Of a stretch of DNA of 64,000 nucleotides, positions 54,083 to 61,966 are shown one piece after another. A program made the position numbers and the translations under genes. Numbering within the stretch: the first letter of the stretch is position 1; every line of letters begins with the position of its first letter. Source of the DNA: Bacillota bacterium (GTDB lineage Bacteria; Bacillota; Desulfotomaculia; Desulfotomaculales; Desulfallaceae); contig JAEXOR010000048.1 in NCBI GenBank assembly GCA_023439185.1, positions 62,001 through 126,000 of the forward strand. Reading direction: 5' to 3'. A model generated the notes under the pieces. The model did not search any database. It was not told the origin of the DNA and was given only the letters and a program-made list of their open reading frames with translations.

Positions 54083-54754
54083 TTAAGTATATCGATATTT
54101 TAACAGCCAGTCGGGTTTTTTCAGCTCAATATACCCGCGCCGAAATTCAATCACTCCTTCTTTTTTTAATTTAGCCAGCACATTACTTACCGTTACCCGG
54201 TGAACGCCGGCCAAATCAGCCAGCGCCTGGTGTGTTAAACGGACCACCGAATTTTTCTCTCCGCCGCATTGGGTTAGCAAATAAAGCACTTTACCTACCT
54301 TGAGTTCGGCATTACCTATGGCCATAATCCCAATTTGCGTGGTTTGCATGCGGGCCTTAAAGCTTAAAGATTTTGCAATATCCAATAATAACCGGGGATG
54401 AGTTTGAAACAACCGGTCCAACGTACTTCGTTTAAAGGAGTAAATTATTGAGTTTTCAGCAGTTACGGCCGTACACTGGGAAGGGCTTCGGTGAAAATAC
54501 AACGCTTCGCCGATCAGGTTGGCCGGCTTAATCAGGCCGATTATTTTTTGGCCTCCGTTTTCAGTCAAAATATATTGTTTGACTAATCCCCGGTATAAGT
54601 AAAATATGGCATCCGGTACCTGATCAGCATGATAAATGACTGTACCCGCAGGATAATCGCTGCGCAACCCCAGACTTAATACGGATTTCCAGTTTTCAGC
54701 TTGGATGTCAATGAGTGGGGACCCGTTGGCATCCTGCCAGGATATCACAACCAT
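54083..54754 (-). CDS. Crp/Fnr-family transcriptional regulator
   Basis: A 223-aa regulator with an N-terminal cyclic-nucleotide-binding-type barrel (PAGTVIYHADQVPDAIFYLYRGLVK, IGEALYFHRSPSQCTAVTAE), a long dimerisation helix and a C-terminal winged helix LTHQALADLAGVHRVTVSNVLAKLKKEGVIEF. The recognition helix HRVTVSN keeps the Arg but not the Glu and second Arg of E. coli Crp, more like CprK-type regulators of anaerobic Firmicutes. There is no N-terminal cysteine cluster for an Fe-S centre. ATG at 54754 is 9 nt after GGAGGT. Placed upstream of the second flavoprotein operon. Confidence 0.9.
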   Translation of the reverse strand: MVVISWQDANGSPLIDIQAENWKSVLSLGLRSDYPAGTVIYHADQVPDAIFYLYRGLVKQYILTENGGQKIIGLIKPANLIGEALYFHRSPSQCTAVTAENSIIYSFKRSTLDRLFQTHPRLLLDIAKSLSFKARMQTTQIGIMAIGNAELKVGKVLYLLTQCGGEKNSVVRLTHQALADLAGVHRVTVSNVLAKLKKEGVIEFRRGYIELKKPDWLLKYRYT

Positions 54755-54813
54755 GAGCATATCACCTCCATAGATTAAAGTGCAATTTAGAGAGCTTATA
54801 TTTAGTATAAGTT

Positions 54814-54851
54814 TTAATTAATAAAATGCAATTTAATTAATAAAATGCAAT
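54814..54851. repeat. 19-bp perfect tandem repeat in the Crp/Fnr gene promoter region
   Basis: TTAATTAATAAAATGCAAT occurs twice without spacing, 60-100 bp upstream of the regulator start; a partial third TGCAATTTA lies at 54781. An inverted repeat CTTATA...TATAAG (54796-54811) adjoins it. These could be autoregulatory sites. Confidence 0.7.
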
Positions 54852-54920
54852 TTGATCAAGAGGAAATGCTCGCAGGGGAATATACGCCAATAAGACCGGA
54901 CTTTTTATTAAAATTGAGTC

Positions 54921-54949
54921 TTGACAGCCAAATTCATTATCGCTATAAT
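54921..54949 (+). promoter_or_regulatory. Perfect sigma-A promoter
   Basis: TTGACA (54921-54926) and TATAAT (54944-54949) are separated by exactly 17 bp. Transcription would start near 54956, 170 bp before the next coding region. Confidence 0.9.
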
Positions 54950-54955
54950 TTAAGA

Positions 54956-55040
54956 AAAATATCACAAATCTATCATAAAACCCGTGCCAAATCGAACAAC
55001 GATAGGCCGTCGGAACTTTTGTTCTGCCGGCCTTTTTTAT
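54956..55040 (+). ncRNA. Short terminated leader or small RNA of about 85 nt
   Basis: Between the promoter at 54921 and the gene at 55125, the transcript has a CTATC/GATAG pairing (54970-55005) enclosing a 26-nt loop and then a strong terminator. Most transcripts would end here, leaving an 85-nt RNA, unless the terminator is bypassed. It matches no riboswitch class I recognise, so it is either an attenuator with an unknown signal or a free small RNA. Confidence 0.5.
55005..55038 (+). terminator. Intrinsic terminator upstream of the crystallin-like gene
   Basis: GGCCGTCGGAAC (55005-55016) pairs with GTTCTGCCGGCC (55021-55032) with one T-T-type mismatch and a TTTT loop, followed by six T. It lies between the promoter and the coding region of the same strand. 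Confidence 0.85.
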
Positions 55041-55124
55041 TTTGTCCGGGAAGATTGCCGCCTGGATCGGTTTCAAGCGGACGCAGACAGGTCAATTAGA
55101 TTTTTTAAAATGGGGGGAATCGCG

Positions 55125-55562
55125 ATGTCCAGCATTTCCCAAACCGGAGACAATTGCTCGGGAATTGCCGTTAACGGGATCCTAGCCAGGATTCTAAAAC
55201 CTCTGACCGGTTTTTTCAGAAGCTCCGGCATCTCCAAAACAGCCAAATTGTATCATCGCGATTACTCCTATGAGGCAGTGCCGGACACCGCTTTTTGCGA
55301 TTTTTTGTATATGCCTGACTTAACCTTAATTAAAACGGGAGATTGTTACGTTTATATCTTTGAAAAACCCGTTTACCAGGGTAATTATTTTATAGCCGGC
55401 CCCGGTGAAGTAATCCCGGTTTTAAAGTGCGGTTCAATTATAATCAGCACAAAAAAGCTACCTATAGCGGCAATCCAGAACCAGGGCTGCCCTCCGGGAC
55501 TGTGGGAAGTTTCCGGCTCCAGGTACCAGTGGCATTGCGCCAAAGCATACAAATACGTTTAA
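55125..55562 (+). CDS. 145-residue protein with a beta/gamma-crystallin-like motif
   Basis: The ATG at 55125 is 5-6 nt after GGGGGAA. No signal peptide or membrane helix is present. In the middle CYVYIFEKPVYQGNYFIAGPG follows the pattern of a beta/gamma-crystallin Greek key (aromatic-x-aromatic-E-x-P-x-Y-x-G). Five cysteines are spread along the chain. Such domains often bind Ca2+ and occur in stress or spore proteins, but the similarity rests on a short motif. It is the only gene behind the promoter/terminator leader and is closed by its own terminator. Confidence 0.65.
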   Translation: MSSISQTGDNCSGIAVNGILARILKPLTGFFRSSGISKTAKLYHRDYSYEAVPDTAFCDFLYMPDLTLIKTGDCYVYIFEKPVYQGNYFIAGPGEVIPVLKCGSIIISTKKLPIAAIQNQGCPPGLWEVSGSRYQWHCAKAYKYV

Positions 55563-55614
55563 AAACGATCTTTGGAGATCCAACCTCCAAGACTTAATTA
55601 CACCCCATTCCTTA

Positions 55615-55647
55615 GGTACCTCCCTTATTAAGGAGGTATCTTTTTTT
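55615..55647 (+). terminator. Terminator after the crystallin-like gene
   Basis: GGTACCTCCCTT and AAGGAGGTATC form an 11-bp stem with G-T pairs, followed by seven T (55641-55647). Confidence 0.85.
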
Positions 55648-55838
55648 GCGTAAGTATTTTTGCATAAATAAATTAAAAACCATCCATGTCTTTTTAAGCA
55701 GGATTTCAAACAATCAAGGGAGAAAGATACTTAACACAATATTCATTCGCAATATGCCACATACTATGATATCACCTCGTTTAATCAATTCAATTGTCAA
55801 GCCAAATCATCCCCCCGGCGCTATAAGGAGGTTGCAAT

Positions 55839-57359
55839 ATGAACTTGCCAATACGGCTGGCTGAAATCGCCAGAGTATCTCCCGGTCAGGAAGCGATCGT
55901 TTTTCAAAACCGTCGTATGACATACGCGCAGTTGGATACCCGGGTAAGCCAACTGGCCGGCGGGATGCGACAGTTGGGAGTAAAGCCGGGCGACCGGGTA
56001 TTGCTTGCCCTGGGCAACTGTCCGGAATTTGTCATCGCTTATTACGCGGTGCTCAGATTGAAAGGCATAGTGGTTCCGGTCAGTCCCATTTATACCCTTA
56101 ACGAAATTGGCGTGATCAGCAAGGACTGTCAGCCGGCTCTGATCATCACAGCCCCGGAATTGCAGCCGACCTTCAGCAAACTTAAGGAAAGCATCGACAT
56201 CCCCCACGGGATGATTGTTAATGGCGACAATTTGGAAAATACGGATTTTCTGAGCTTTGAGCAGGTCTATAATAAAGGCGTCAACGCCTTCCCGGAAACC
56301 AAATACAACCGTGAAGACGTAGCCGTGCTCATGTATACCGCCGGTTCCTCACGCAAGCCCAAAGGGGCTATGCTGACCAATTTCAACATGTACAGCAACG
56401 CTTTAACTCATTCGCAGTTATGCGGCATGGGGCCGTCCGACCGGCTGCTGCTCACCGCGCCCGTGTATCATATCGGCGCCCAGACCAGCATTATGAACAG
56501 CGCCGTCGTTGCGGGGGCCACCCTGGTAATCCAGGAAGGCTGGCGGGGAGCCGAAGCACTGCTGAAAATTATCCAGGAAGAGAAAGTCACCTTTTTCTTT
56601 GGTACGCCCACCATGTACAAATTTATCGCCGACTTTCCCGATCTGGAAAATTACGATGTCGGTTCACTGCGCATAGCGTTTACAGCAGCGGCCAGTATGC
56701 CCGCCGATTTATACGATGAATTCAGAAATAAAACTAACCTGTACTTGACGGAAGGTTACGGCCTGACGGAGACTTCTCCGGTGGTGACGATGAATTTCAT
56801 CGAAAAATCCGGCAAACAGGGCTCCATCGGTACGCCCATTCCCGGAGTGGAAGTAAAGATTTTTGATTACGAAGACCGGGAAGTGCCCCAGGGCCAGGTC
56901 GGTGAAATCGTGGTCCGCGGCCCCAACGTCATGCTGGGTTACTATAACCGGGAAGAGGAAACCCGCTGGGCGTTGCGCAGCGGATGGTTCCACACCGGCG
57001 ACCTGGCCTACGCCGATCCCGACGGATACCTGTACATTGTAGACCGCAAAAAAGACTTGATTATTCGCGGCGGAGTCAATATCAACCCCCGTGAGGTAGA
57101 GGATGTTTTATACAGTCATCCCGCCATCTTCGACGTCGCCGTGATCGGAGTCCCCGACGCTGTGATGGGCGAGGAATTGCTGGCCCTGATTATGGTCAGG
57201 AAGGGCCACGAGTTGAGCGACGAGGACATTAAAGAGTTTTGCAAGGGCAAAATTGCCAAATATAAAATACCCCGCTATTATCGTTTCGTGTCCAGCCTGC
57301 CCAAAACGGCTTCCGGTAAACTGATGCGCAAGGAACTGCAAACCTGGATCAGCAAGTAA
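55839..57359 (+). CDS. AMP-dependent acyl-CoA synthetase/ligase
   Basis: ANL-family enzyme that activates a carboxylic acid to its acyl-CoA through an acyl-AMP. The 506-aa protein begins after AAGGAGGTTGCAAT. Adenylation motifs: VAVLMYTAGSSRKPKGAMLT (A3), YGLTETSPVV (A5), GWFHTGDLAYADPDGYLYIVDRKKD (A7/A8) and the catalytic lysine in KTASGKLMRKEL (A10). The usual phosphate loop YTSGTTGxPKG is changed to YTAGSSRKPKG here, which keeps the Lys. Fatty or aromatic acids are possible substrates. No CoA-pathway neighbours. Confidence 0.9.
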   Translation: MNLPIRLAEIARVSPGQEAIVFQNRRMTYAQLDTRVSQLAGGMRQLGVKPGDRVLLALGNCPEFVIAYYAVLRLKGIVVPVSPIYTLNEIGVISKDCQPALIITAPELQPTFSKLKESIDIPHGMIVNGDNLENTDFLSFEQVYNKGVNAFPETKYNREDVAVLMYTAGSSRKPKGAMLTNFNMYSNALTHSQLCGMGPSDRLLLTAPVYHIGAQTSIMNSAVVAGATLVIQEGWRGAEALLKIIQEEKVTFFFGTPTMYKFIADFPDLENYDVGSLRIAFTAAASMPADLYDEFRNKTNLYLTEGYGLTETSPVVTMNFIEKSGKQGSIGTPIPGVEVKIFDYEDREVPQGQVGEIVVRGPNVMLGYYNREEETRWALRSGWFHTGDLAYADPDGYLYIVDRKKDLIIRGGVNINPREVEDVLYSHPAIFDVAVIGVPDAVMGEELLALIMVRKGHELSDEDIKEFCKGKIAKYKIPRYYRFVSSLPKTASGKLMRKELQTWISK

Positions 57360-57364
57360 GCTAA

Positions 57365-57392
57365 AAGCCCGCCGGTTTTTGCCGGCGGGCTT
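57365..57392 (+). terminator. Hairpin terminator after the acyl-CoA synthetase gene
   Basis: AAGCCCGCCGG (57365-57375) and CCGGCGGGCTT (57382-57392) form a perfect 11-bp stem with loop TTTTTG. The T-run after it is short; the stem strength and position support termination. Confidence 0.75.
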
Positions 57393-57436
57393 GCTAACAA
57401 GGCGTTTTTGTTTTCCCGGCGAACGGATTTATTTTG

Positions 57437-57490
57437 TTAGTGAAAAAAGTTACAAAAATCTATTGACATTGTGGTGACCATATCTATAAT
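57437..57490 (+). promoter_or_regulatory. Promoter of the TSUP operon with an upstream Crp/Fnr-type box
   Basis: TTGACA (57463-57468) and TATAAT (57485-57490) have a 16-bp spacer. Just upstream, TTAGTGAAAAAAGTTACAAA (57437-57456) is almost identical to the sequence at 53904. An activator bound here would touch RNA polymerase at the -35 region. Confidence 0.75.
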
Positions 57491-57830
57491 CTATAGTTAA
57501 GGAAGCAGCAAGGTGAACCAACGAATTGCCGGATGGAGGTGGTATGGAGAAATAAGAGGAAAAAGTTTTTTGTCACCTAGTTAGTGAAATATTTCACCTA
57601 CTCCAAGGGCCAAATACTGAACATCGCAATTATTATAGATTGAGGTATTTGTCATTACGGGTTGGGCCCGGCCCCGCGAGTGTACCCAACGCCACAGTAA
57701 AGGAGGACAGTTAAGCGGCATCCGTCTTACCACAAAAAAAGAGATAAAAAAATTAACCGACTGTTCTTAGGTTTTATACACGATCAAGATAAAGATAAAA
57801 GATGATCGAGACCTTTTAGGGGGTGTAATT
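57491..57830 (+). other. Long 5' leader of the TSUP gene
   Basis: About 340 nt of transcript precede the exporter start. It contains two orphan ribosome binding sites: GGAGGTGGT before a 3-codon frame (57544), and AAAGGAGGA at 57699 with no frame behind it. A GTTGGG/CCCAAC pairing (57661-57690) and a central palindrome at 57584 also occur. No larger gene is visible. Possibly a regulatory leader. Confidence 0.45.
57584..57597. promoter_or_regulatory. GTGAAATATTTCAC palindrome, Rex- or Crp/Fnr-like operator
   Basis: A perfect 14-bp palindrome identical to the core of the Rex consensus (TTGTGAAATATTTCACAA) and also fitting GTGA-N6-TCAC. It lies about 95 bp downstream of the -10 box, so a bound repressor would act as a roadblock. 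Confidence 0.6.
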
Positions 57831-59150
57831 ATGACTGGTATGCTGGGTTCCGCCGGTAATAAAATCGGCGCCAACACCCGTCTGCTGTATGAGGCCATGA
57901 TGGCCGGCAGCAGATGGTACGGCAACTGGCAGATTGAAAATAGCAGGTTTATCCTGCAAAAGCGCAGGAAATTATTGTTTGTAATGATGATACCGCTGAT
58001 GTTGTTTGCCGGCTTGGAGTTGGCCAATGCCGCCGAACTGCCTCAGATTATCGGCGGTAAGGAAGCTTACGCGCCATCCTTCGCCACAGTACAGATGTTC
58101 ACGGTTTCCATACTTATCGGCGTAGTTGCCGGTTTGCTCACCGGCTGTATCGGCGCAGGCGGCGGTTTCATCCTCACACCGGCCCTGATGAGCGTCGGAG
58201 TCAAAGGGATCATGGCGGTGGGTACCGACATGTTCCATATCTTTGCCAAAGCCATTATGGGCGCCACCATCCACCGCAAGATGGGCAACGTCAACGTTGG
58301 CCTGGCGGCGGTGTTTGTAATCGGTTCCCTGACCGGAGCCACCGTCGGAGGCATGGTCCAACGGGGTATCTACGAGTCGAATCCGTCACTGAGCGATGCC
58401 TTTATCGGCTCGGTTTACGTGGTTATACTAGGATTTATCGGCTTTTTCACCCTGTACGATTTCCTGGCTTCCCGGAAAAAAACAGCCGGCGGCGAAACTA
58501 CGCCCACCGGTGATTTGACCAACATAGCCCAAAAGATGCAGAGCATTAAAGCTCCTCCCTACGTCAGCTTTGACAAGGACCTGGTGCCTGGAGGCCGGAA
58601 ACTGTCTGTTTATCCGATTATTCTCACCGGGTTTATAGTAGGTTTTATCGCGGCCATCATGGGTATCGGCGGCGGGTTCGTATTCTTCCCCACCTTCGTT
58701 TATCTGCTGGGGGTTTCCACTTTTACAACGGTGGGCACGGATATTTTCCAAATCATTTTTACCGCCGGCTACTCATCCATCTCCCAGTACGCGGTGTACG
58801 GGTTTGTTTTCTACACGCTGGCCATGGGCCTGCTGCTTGGTTCCCTGCTCGGCATCCAGGTTGGCGCCATGACCACCAAGATTGTGCCCGGCATTATGAT
58901 CAAGGGTTTCTTTGCCACCACCGTGCTGGCCGGTTTCGTCAACCGCGTGTTCGCCCTGCCGGGTTCCCTGACCAAGGCCGGTTACATGAATGTTGCTCCT
59001 ACAACGGGTAAAATACTGGACGCTCTTAGCTTTTACGTTTTCTTTGCCATCGTGGGCGTGTTCGCTGTCTGGGTAATTTACTCGTTCCTGACCGGGCTGG
59101 GCAGAATCCGGGCCGGCGAAATAGACCACTCCGCCGGCGCGGGCCACTGA
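57831..59150 (+). CDS. TSUP (TauE/SafE) family sulfite/organosulfur exporter
   Basis: A 439-aa membrane protein with two homologous halves, each with the family glycine signature: GLLTGCIGAGGGFILTPAL and GFIAAIMGIGGGFVFFPTF. About 9 helices in all, after a hydrophilic N-terminal extension of roughly 45 residues that is not part of the usual domain. TSUP proteins move sulfite, sulfoacetate or related sulfur anions. ATG behind AGGGGGTG. It is followed 17 bp later by a partner membrane protein gene. Confidence 0.88.
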   Translation: MTGMLGSAGNKIGANTRLLYEAMMAGSRWYGNWQIENSRFILQKRRKLLFVMMIPLMLFAGLELANAAELPQIIGGKEAYAPSFATVQMFTVSILIGVVAGLLTGCIGAGGGFILTPALMSVGVKGIMAVGTDMFHIFAKAIMGATIHRKMGNVNVGLAAVFVIGSLTGATVGGMVQRGIYESNPSLSDAFIGSVYVVILGFIGFFTLYDFLASRKKTAGGETTPTGDLTNIAQKMQSIKAPPYVSFDKDLVPGGRKLSVYPIILTGFIVGFIAAIMGIGGGFVFFPTFVYLLGVSTFTTVGTDIFQIIFTAGYSSISQYAVYGFVFYTLAMGLLLGSLLGIQVGAMTTKIVPGIMIKGFFATTVLAGFVNRVFALPGSLTKAGYMNVAPTTGKILDALSFYVFFAIVGVFAVWVIYSFLTGLGRIRAGEIDHSAGAGH

Positions 59151-59167
59151 TTAAGGAGGTGAGCTTA

Positions 59168-59872
59168 ATGCCTATCATAATGAATAAAGGTATGTTTTTT
59201 AAAGGTCTGGTTTCCCTGTTCCTCTTCCTGGCACTGCTGATACCGCTTTTTACACCGGTGTTCGGCGGCATGACGGGAATGCAATATGCCGATGATTTGT
59301 TCAACTCACTGTCCAAGGGTTCATCTTATTACATTCCTCTGGTTGCTGAGGATGCAAAAAACTTACAGGGCAAAAACCTGGACGTGACAGTTACAGTCAG
59401 TGACCCTGCTTATACCGCTGTTACGGCAAAGATCTTTGAAGGAGCCGGCGCCCAGGTAGCGGTAAACGGCAGCGAAGTGCAAATAAAAGGCGATCTGGGT
59501 GCCGTGGTTCAAGCGGCCATCACGGACGCGGACAATTTGTTCATGGAACAGGAAGCCGCCCTCCAGAGCAAGTACGGAGAAGATCCCAGGCTGGTCCTCT
59601 ATGCCTGGTACAGTTCCTTCTCGCAAATGGAAAAGAGTTTGCTGCATGACGGCTATACCCAGGAATCACTTTTCCTCAAGAAGGTTTCCGTCAGGGCTCT
59701 GGAGCCGTCCTACAACTTTGCCGGGATTACGGCGGCAAAAGTCAGCGAGCGGGCGGGCATTACCATCTTCCTGTTCGCCTTCTATGTCTTTTATACAATA
59801 TGGTATGGTTTCAGCATTATGTTCCTTTTCGAAGGTCTGGGCATCACCGCCTCAAAGGCCAAACACGCATAA
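59168..59872 (+). CDS. Bitopic membrane protein co-transcribed with the TSUP exporter
   Basis: About 234 aa. ATG at 59168 with AAGGAGGTG 6-7 nt before; an in-frame GTG at 59159 lies inside that site. One hydrophobic helix near the N-terminus (GLVSLFLFLALLIPLFTPVF), a hydrophilic domain of about 150 residues predicted outside the membrane, and a C-terminal helix (FLFAFYVFYTIWYGFSIMFL). Not a family I can name. The tight spacing suggests a subunit or accessory of the exporter. A terminator follows. Confidence 0.75.
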   Translation: MPIIMNKGMFFKGLVSLFLFLALLIPLFTPVFGGMTGMQYADDLFNSLSKGSSYYIPLVAEDAKNLQGKNLDVTVTVSDPAYTAVTAKIFEGAGAQVAVNGSEVQIKGDLGAVVQAAITDADNLFMEQEAALQSKYGEDPRLVLYAWYSSFSQMEKSLLHDGYTQESLFLKKVSVRALEPSYNFAGITAAKVSERAGITIFLFAFYVFYTIWYGFSIMFLFEGLGITASKAKHA

Positions 59873-59883
59873 AAAACCATCAC

Positions 59884-59922
59884 AAAAAAGCCGGTGGATT
59901 CCAAAGGAACCGCCGGCTTTTT
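59884..59922 (+). terminator. Terminator of the TSUP operon
   Basis: GCCGGTGGATTCC (59890-59902) and GGAACCGCCGGC (59906-59917) form a long stem, with A6 before and T5 after, so it could work in both directions. Confidence 0.88.
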
Positions 59923-59947
59923 GCTGTATACCTTATTAAAAACGCAA

Positions 59948-60013
59948 GGGCGACCATTGCGGTCGCCCGAGAACACATTGCGCTGTCCACCCGGGCACCC
60001 GCAAGGGGTGCCC
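59948..60013. repeat. Two REP-like GC hairpins
   Basis: GGGCGACC-ATTGC-GGTCGCCC (59948-59968) and GGGCACCC-GCAAG-GGGTGCCC (59993-60013, then CTAC) are two short perfect stems of the same design, 24 bp apart. They resemble dispersed intergenic REP-like palindromes. They sit directly beside the transposase gene and end before its stop codon. Confidence 0.65.
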
Positions 60014-60028
60014 CTACATCCGTCGTCC

Positions 60029-61672
60029 TTATATAACCCGCAGGTCTCGATACAAACCGAGGGCGGTTAAAATATCTTCCTGTACCGGCGACAAGCTGGT
60101 CACGGTTTTAACTTCCCGGTCGTTCAGTTCGTTGATGGCCACTTTAATCTCCTCAAGTAAACTGATGGTTTGCCTGATATTCAGGTTTAAGCCGGCCTGA
60201 CGGACCATCCTTTCAATCAATTTCTCCATCATCAGCCCCAAAACGCATATAAATAGGTTGGCGGAAATTTTCAGCTCGGCGTAAAGCATATTTTGCCAAG
60301 GTTCAAAATTTTTGATTTCCCGGAATGAATCGCTGATCGCCGAAAGGCTGGTATAAGCTTTCACTACTTCCCCGGCCTGTAAAAACTCATTATTTGTTTC
60401 CAGCAGGAACGAACCGGCCAATCCGCTTTCACGCGCAATTAAATCGTCCCGGCGCCGGTATGTCAATTCCCGGGTAGTTTCGTTATAACGCCAGTCATAG
60501 TATTTACGGAAGTGGTTATCTTTTAAAAGCGGAATATTCCTGGCTTTCAGGTTCCTTTTTTCGCCCATGGTGTTCTGAAGTTCTTTCAGCTCGTTTTCAA
60601 TATCGTCCAGCCGCGCCTGCAGCAATTCCCGGGTTTGTTCGGCAACTCCGGGGTTATAACACAACATGTACCGCTTGGCGTCTTCATTTCTTAATTCCTT
60701 AAACCACAAGTCTACGTCCGCTTGCTGAAAACTCTCCCGGTAATTATCCAGCTCAGCGGCAATAAGATCTTTCTCCAATTCCGTCATGTGTTTACGACCG
60801 ATAATGTAATCGTACCCTTGCGCCACCAGCACTTCCAGGCCCGGGTTCTCCAGTACGCTGCGGTCACCCACAAAAACGCACTTTTCAATCCCAAAAGATT
60901 TTTTCAGGTGCACGAGGATGTTTCTGTACTCCCATTCTTCGGCAGTCTCACGCAGTATGCTATGCCCCAGCGGTACGCCGTCCCTGCTGACCAGGATGCC
61001 GAAATTAACCCTTTGCAGTTCCTCGGATTCACCAAGCACATATTTACCATAGGAAGTCAGATTCAGCTCTTCACGGGGGGCGGGTTCAATTGTCCCCGTC
61101 GTCAGCCGGCAAAAAGCCAAATCAGTGTTGATTCGAGTTAATTTAACCAGGTTGGCGTAAATATTCTCTTCCAACTCTTCTTTATATTCAGCCACAACGT
61201 CCAGGGCGCGATAGAAATGGTGCGGTAGAAGCTCCATTCCCTCCAGGGCAGGCATGTAAAGACAGTGATACCAATCGCTGATGGCCTGTTTATGCAGTGG
61301 TTGGATGATCTGGTTAATAGCCATCAGTTCAACTAAAAGCGGGACATTAACTCCGTCATCCTGCTCCAAACCGGCTACTTCATTGATAATCCGCTCAACG
61401 TCAAGCAACTCCCAAACCTTATGGATGGCAAGCACTTCACCATAACGCAGGGTTTTTTGCGCTTCCAGCGAGTTTGCCTGGCCGGGTAAACCGCAGATTT
61501 TCGACAAACCCGTAATCAGGTTGTTGACTTTATCCGGCGTAAGTTTATCCAGACTGCCAAGATTAGCTATCACCCGCTGCTTTACTTTGTTGCCCTCTCT
61601 GTAGTTTTCAATCAGCTTGAGATAAGTGTACTCCTTGCCATTGCTTTTACTGGTTACTTTACGAAAAAACAT
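60029..61672 (-). CDS. IS1634-type transposase
   Basis: A DDE transposase of about 547 aa. It starts MFFRKVTSKSNGKEYTYLKL, typical of IS1634 proteins, followed by KVKQRVIANLGSLDKL, VFVGDRSVLENPGLEVLVAQGYDYIIGRKH and, near the end, FEPWQNMLYAELKISANLFICVLGLMMEKLIERM. The ATG at 61672 is 8 nt after GGTGG; 61693 is an upstream alternative. The frame is intact. I could not find convincing terminal inverted repeats, so the exact ends of the element are not given. Confidence 0.88.
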   Translation of the reverse strand: MFFRKVTSKSNGKEYTYLKLIENYREGNKVKQRVIANLGSLDKLTPDKVNNLITGLSKICGLPGQANSLEAQKTLRYGEVLAIHKVWELLDVERIINEVAGLEQDDGVNVPLLVELMAINQIIQPLHKQAISDWYHCLYMPALEGMELLPHHFYRALDVVAEYKEELEENIYANLVKLTRINTDLAFCRLTTGTIEPAPREELNLTSYGKYVLGESEELQRVNFGILVSRDGVPLGHSILRETAEEWEYRNILVHLKKSFGIEKCVFVGDRSVLENPGLEVLVAQGYDYIIGRKHMTELEKDLIAAELDNYRESFQQADVDLWFKELRNEDAKRYMLCYNPGVAEQTRELLQARLDDIENELKELQNTMGEKRNLKARNIPLLKDNHFRKYYDWRYNETTRELTYRRRDDLIARESGLAGSFLLETNNEFLQAGEVVKAYTSLSAISDSFREIKNFEPWQNMLYAELKISANLFICVLGLMMEKLIERMVRQAGLNLNIRQTISLLEEIKVAINELNDREVKTVTSLSPVQEDILTALGLYRDLRVI

Positions 61673-61693
61673 AAATATCACCACCCTTGACAA

Positions 61694-61966
61694 TAGATTG
61701 TGCAGTCGGTTTTTTAAATCTTCTCTCTTTGTTTTTTTGCCGGGCGCTTTTTATTTTGTCAGACAGTTTAAACACTACTTTTTCCCGCGGCGTCACAGCA
61801 TGTACTATAATTCACTAACTATTGTTTTAATCAGCTACTGTTATAAAATTATATCATACCTTAAGCGATTGTGCAATTTCTCCGGCCTTTGACGTAATAA
61901 AAATACGACCGGACGGTATTTGTTGCTAACGAAAATTTTTACCTTTTCTTTTGTCACCGGGTTTGC
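61694..61966. other. Intergenic region, no gene seen
   Basis: 273 bp between the transposase and the DASS gene, AT-rich, probably holding the transposase promoter and the right end of the IS. GATTGTGCA occurs twice (about 61695 and 61868), which might mark element sequence. Nothing else recognised. Confidence 0.35.

Noticed and set aside
54814..54851. 19-bp repeats as a CRISPR or plasmid iteron origin
   Set aside because: Only two full copies without spacers and no replication initiator gene nearby.
60029..61880. Terminal inverted repeats of the IS1634-type element
   Set aside because: GATTGTGCA words and flanking hairpins were examined, but no pair of matching ends with a target duplication was found.
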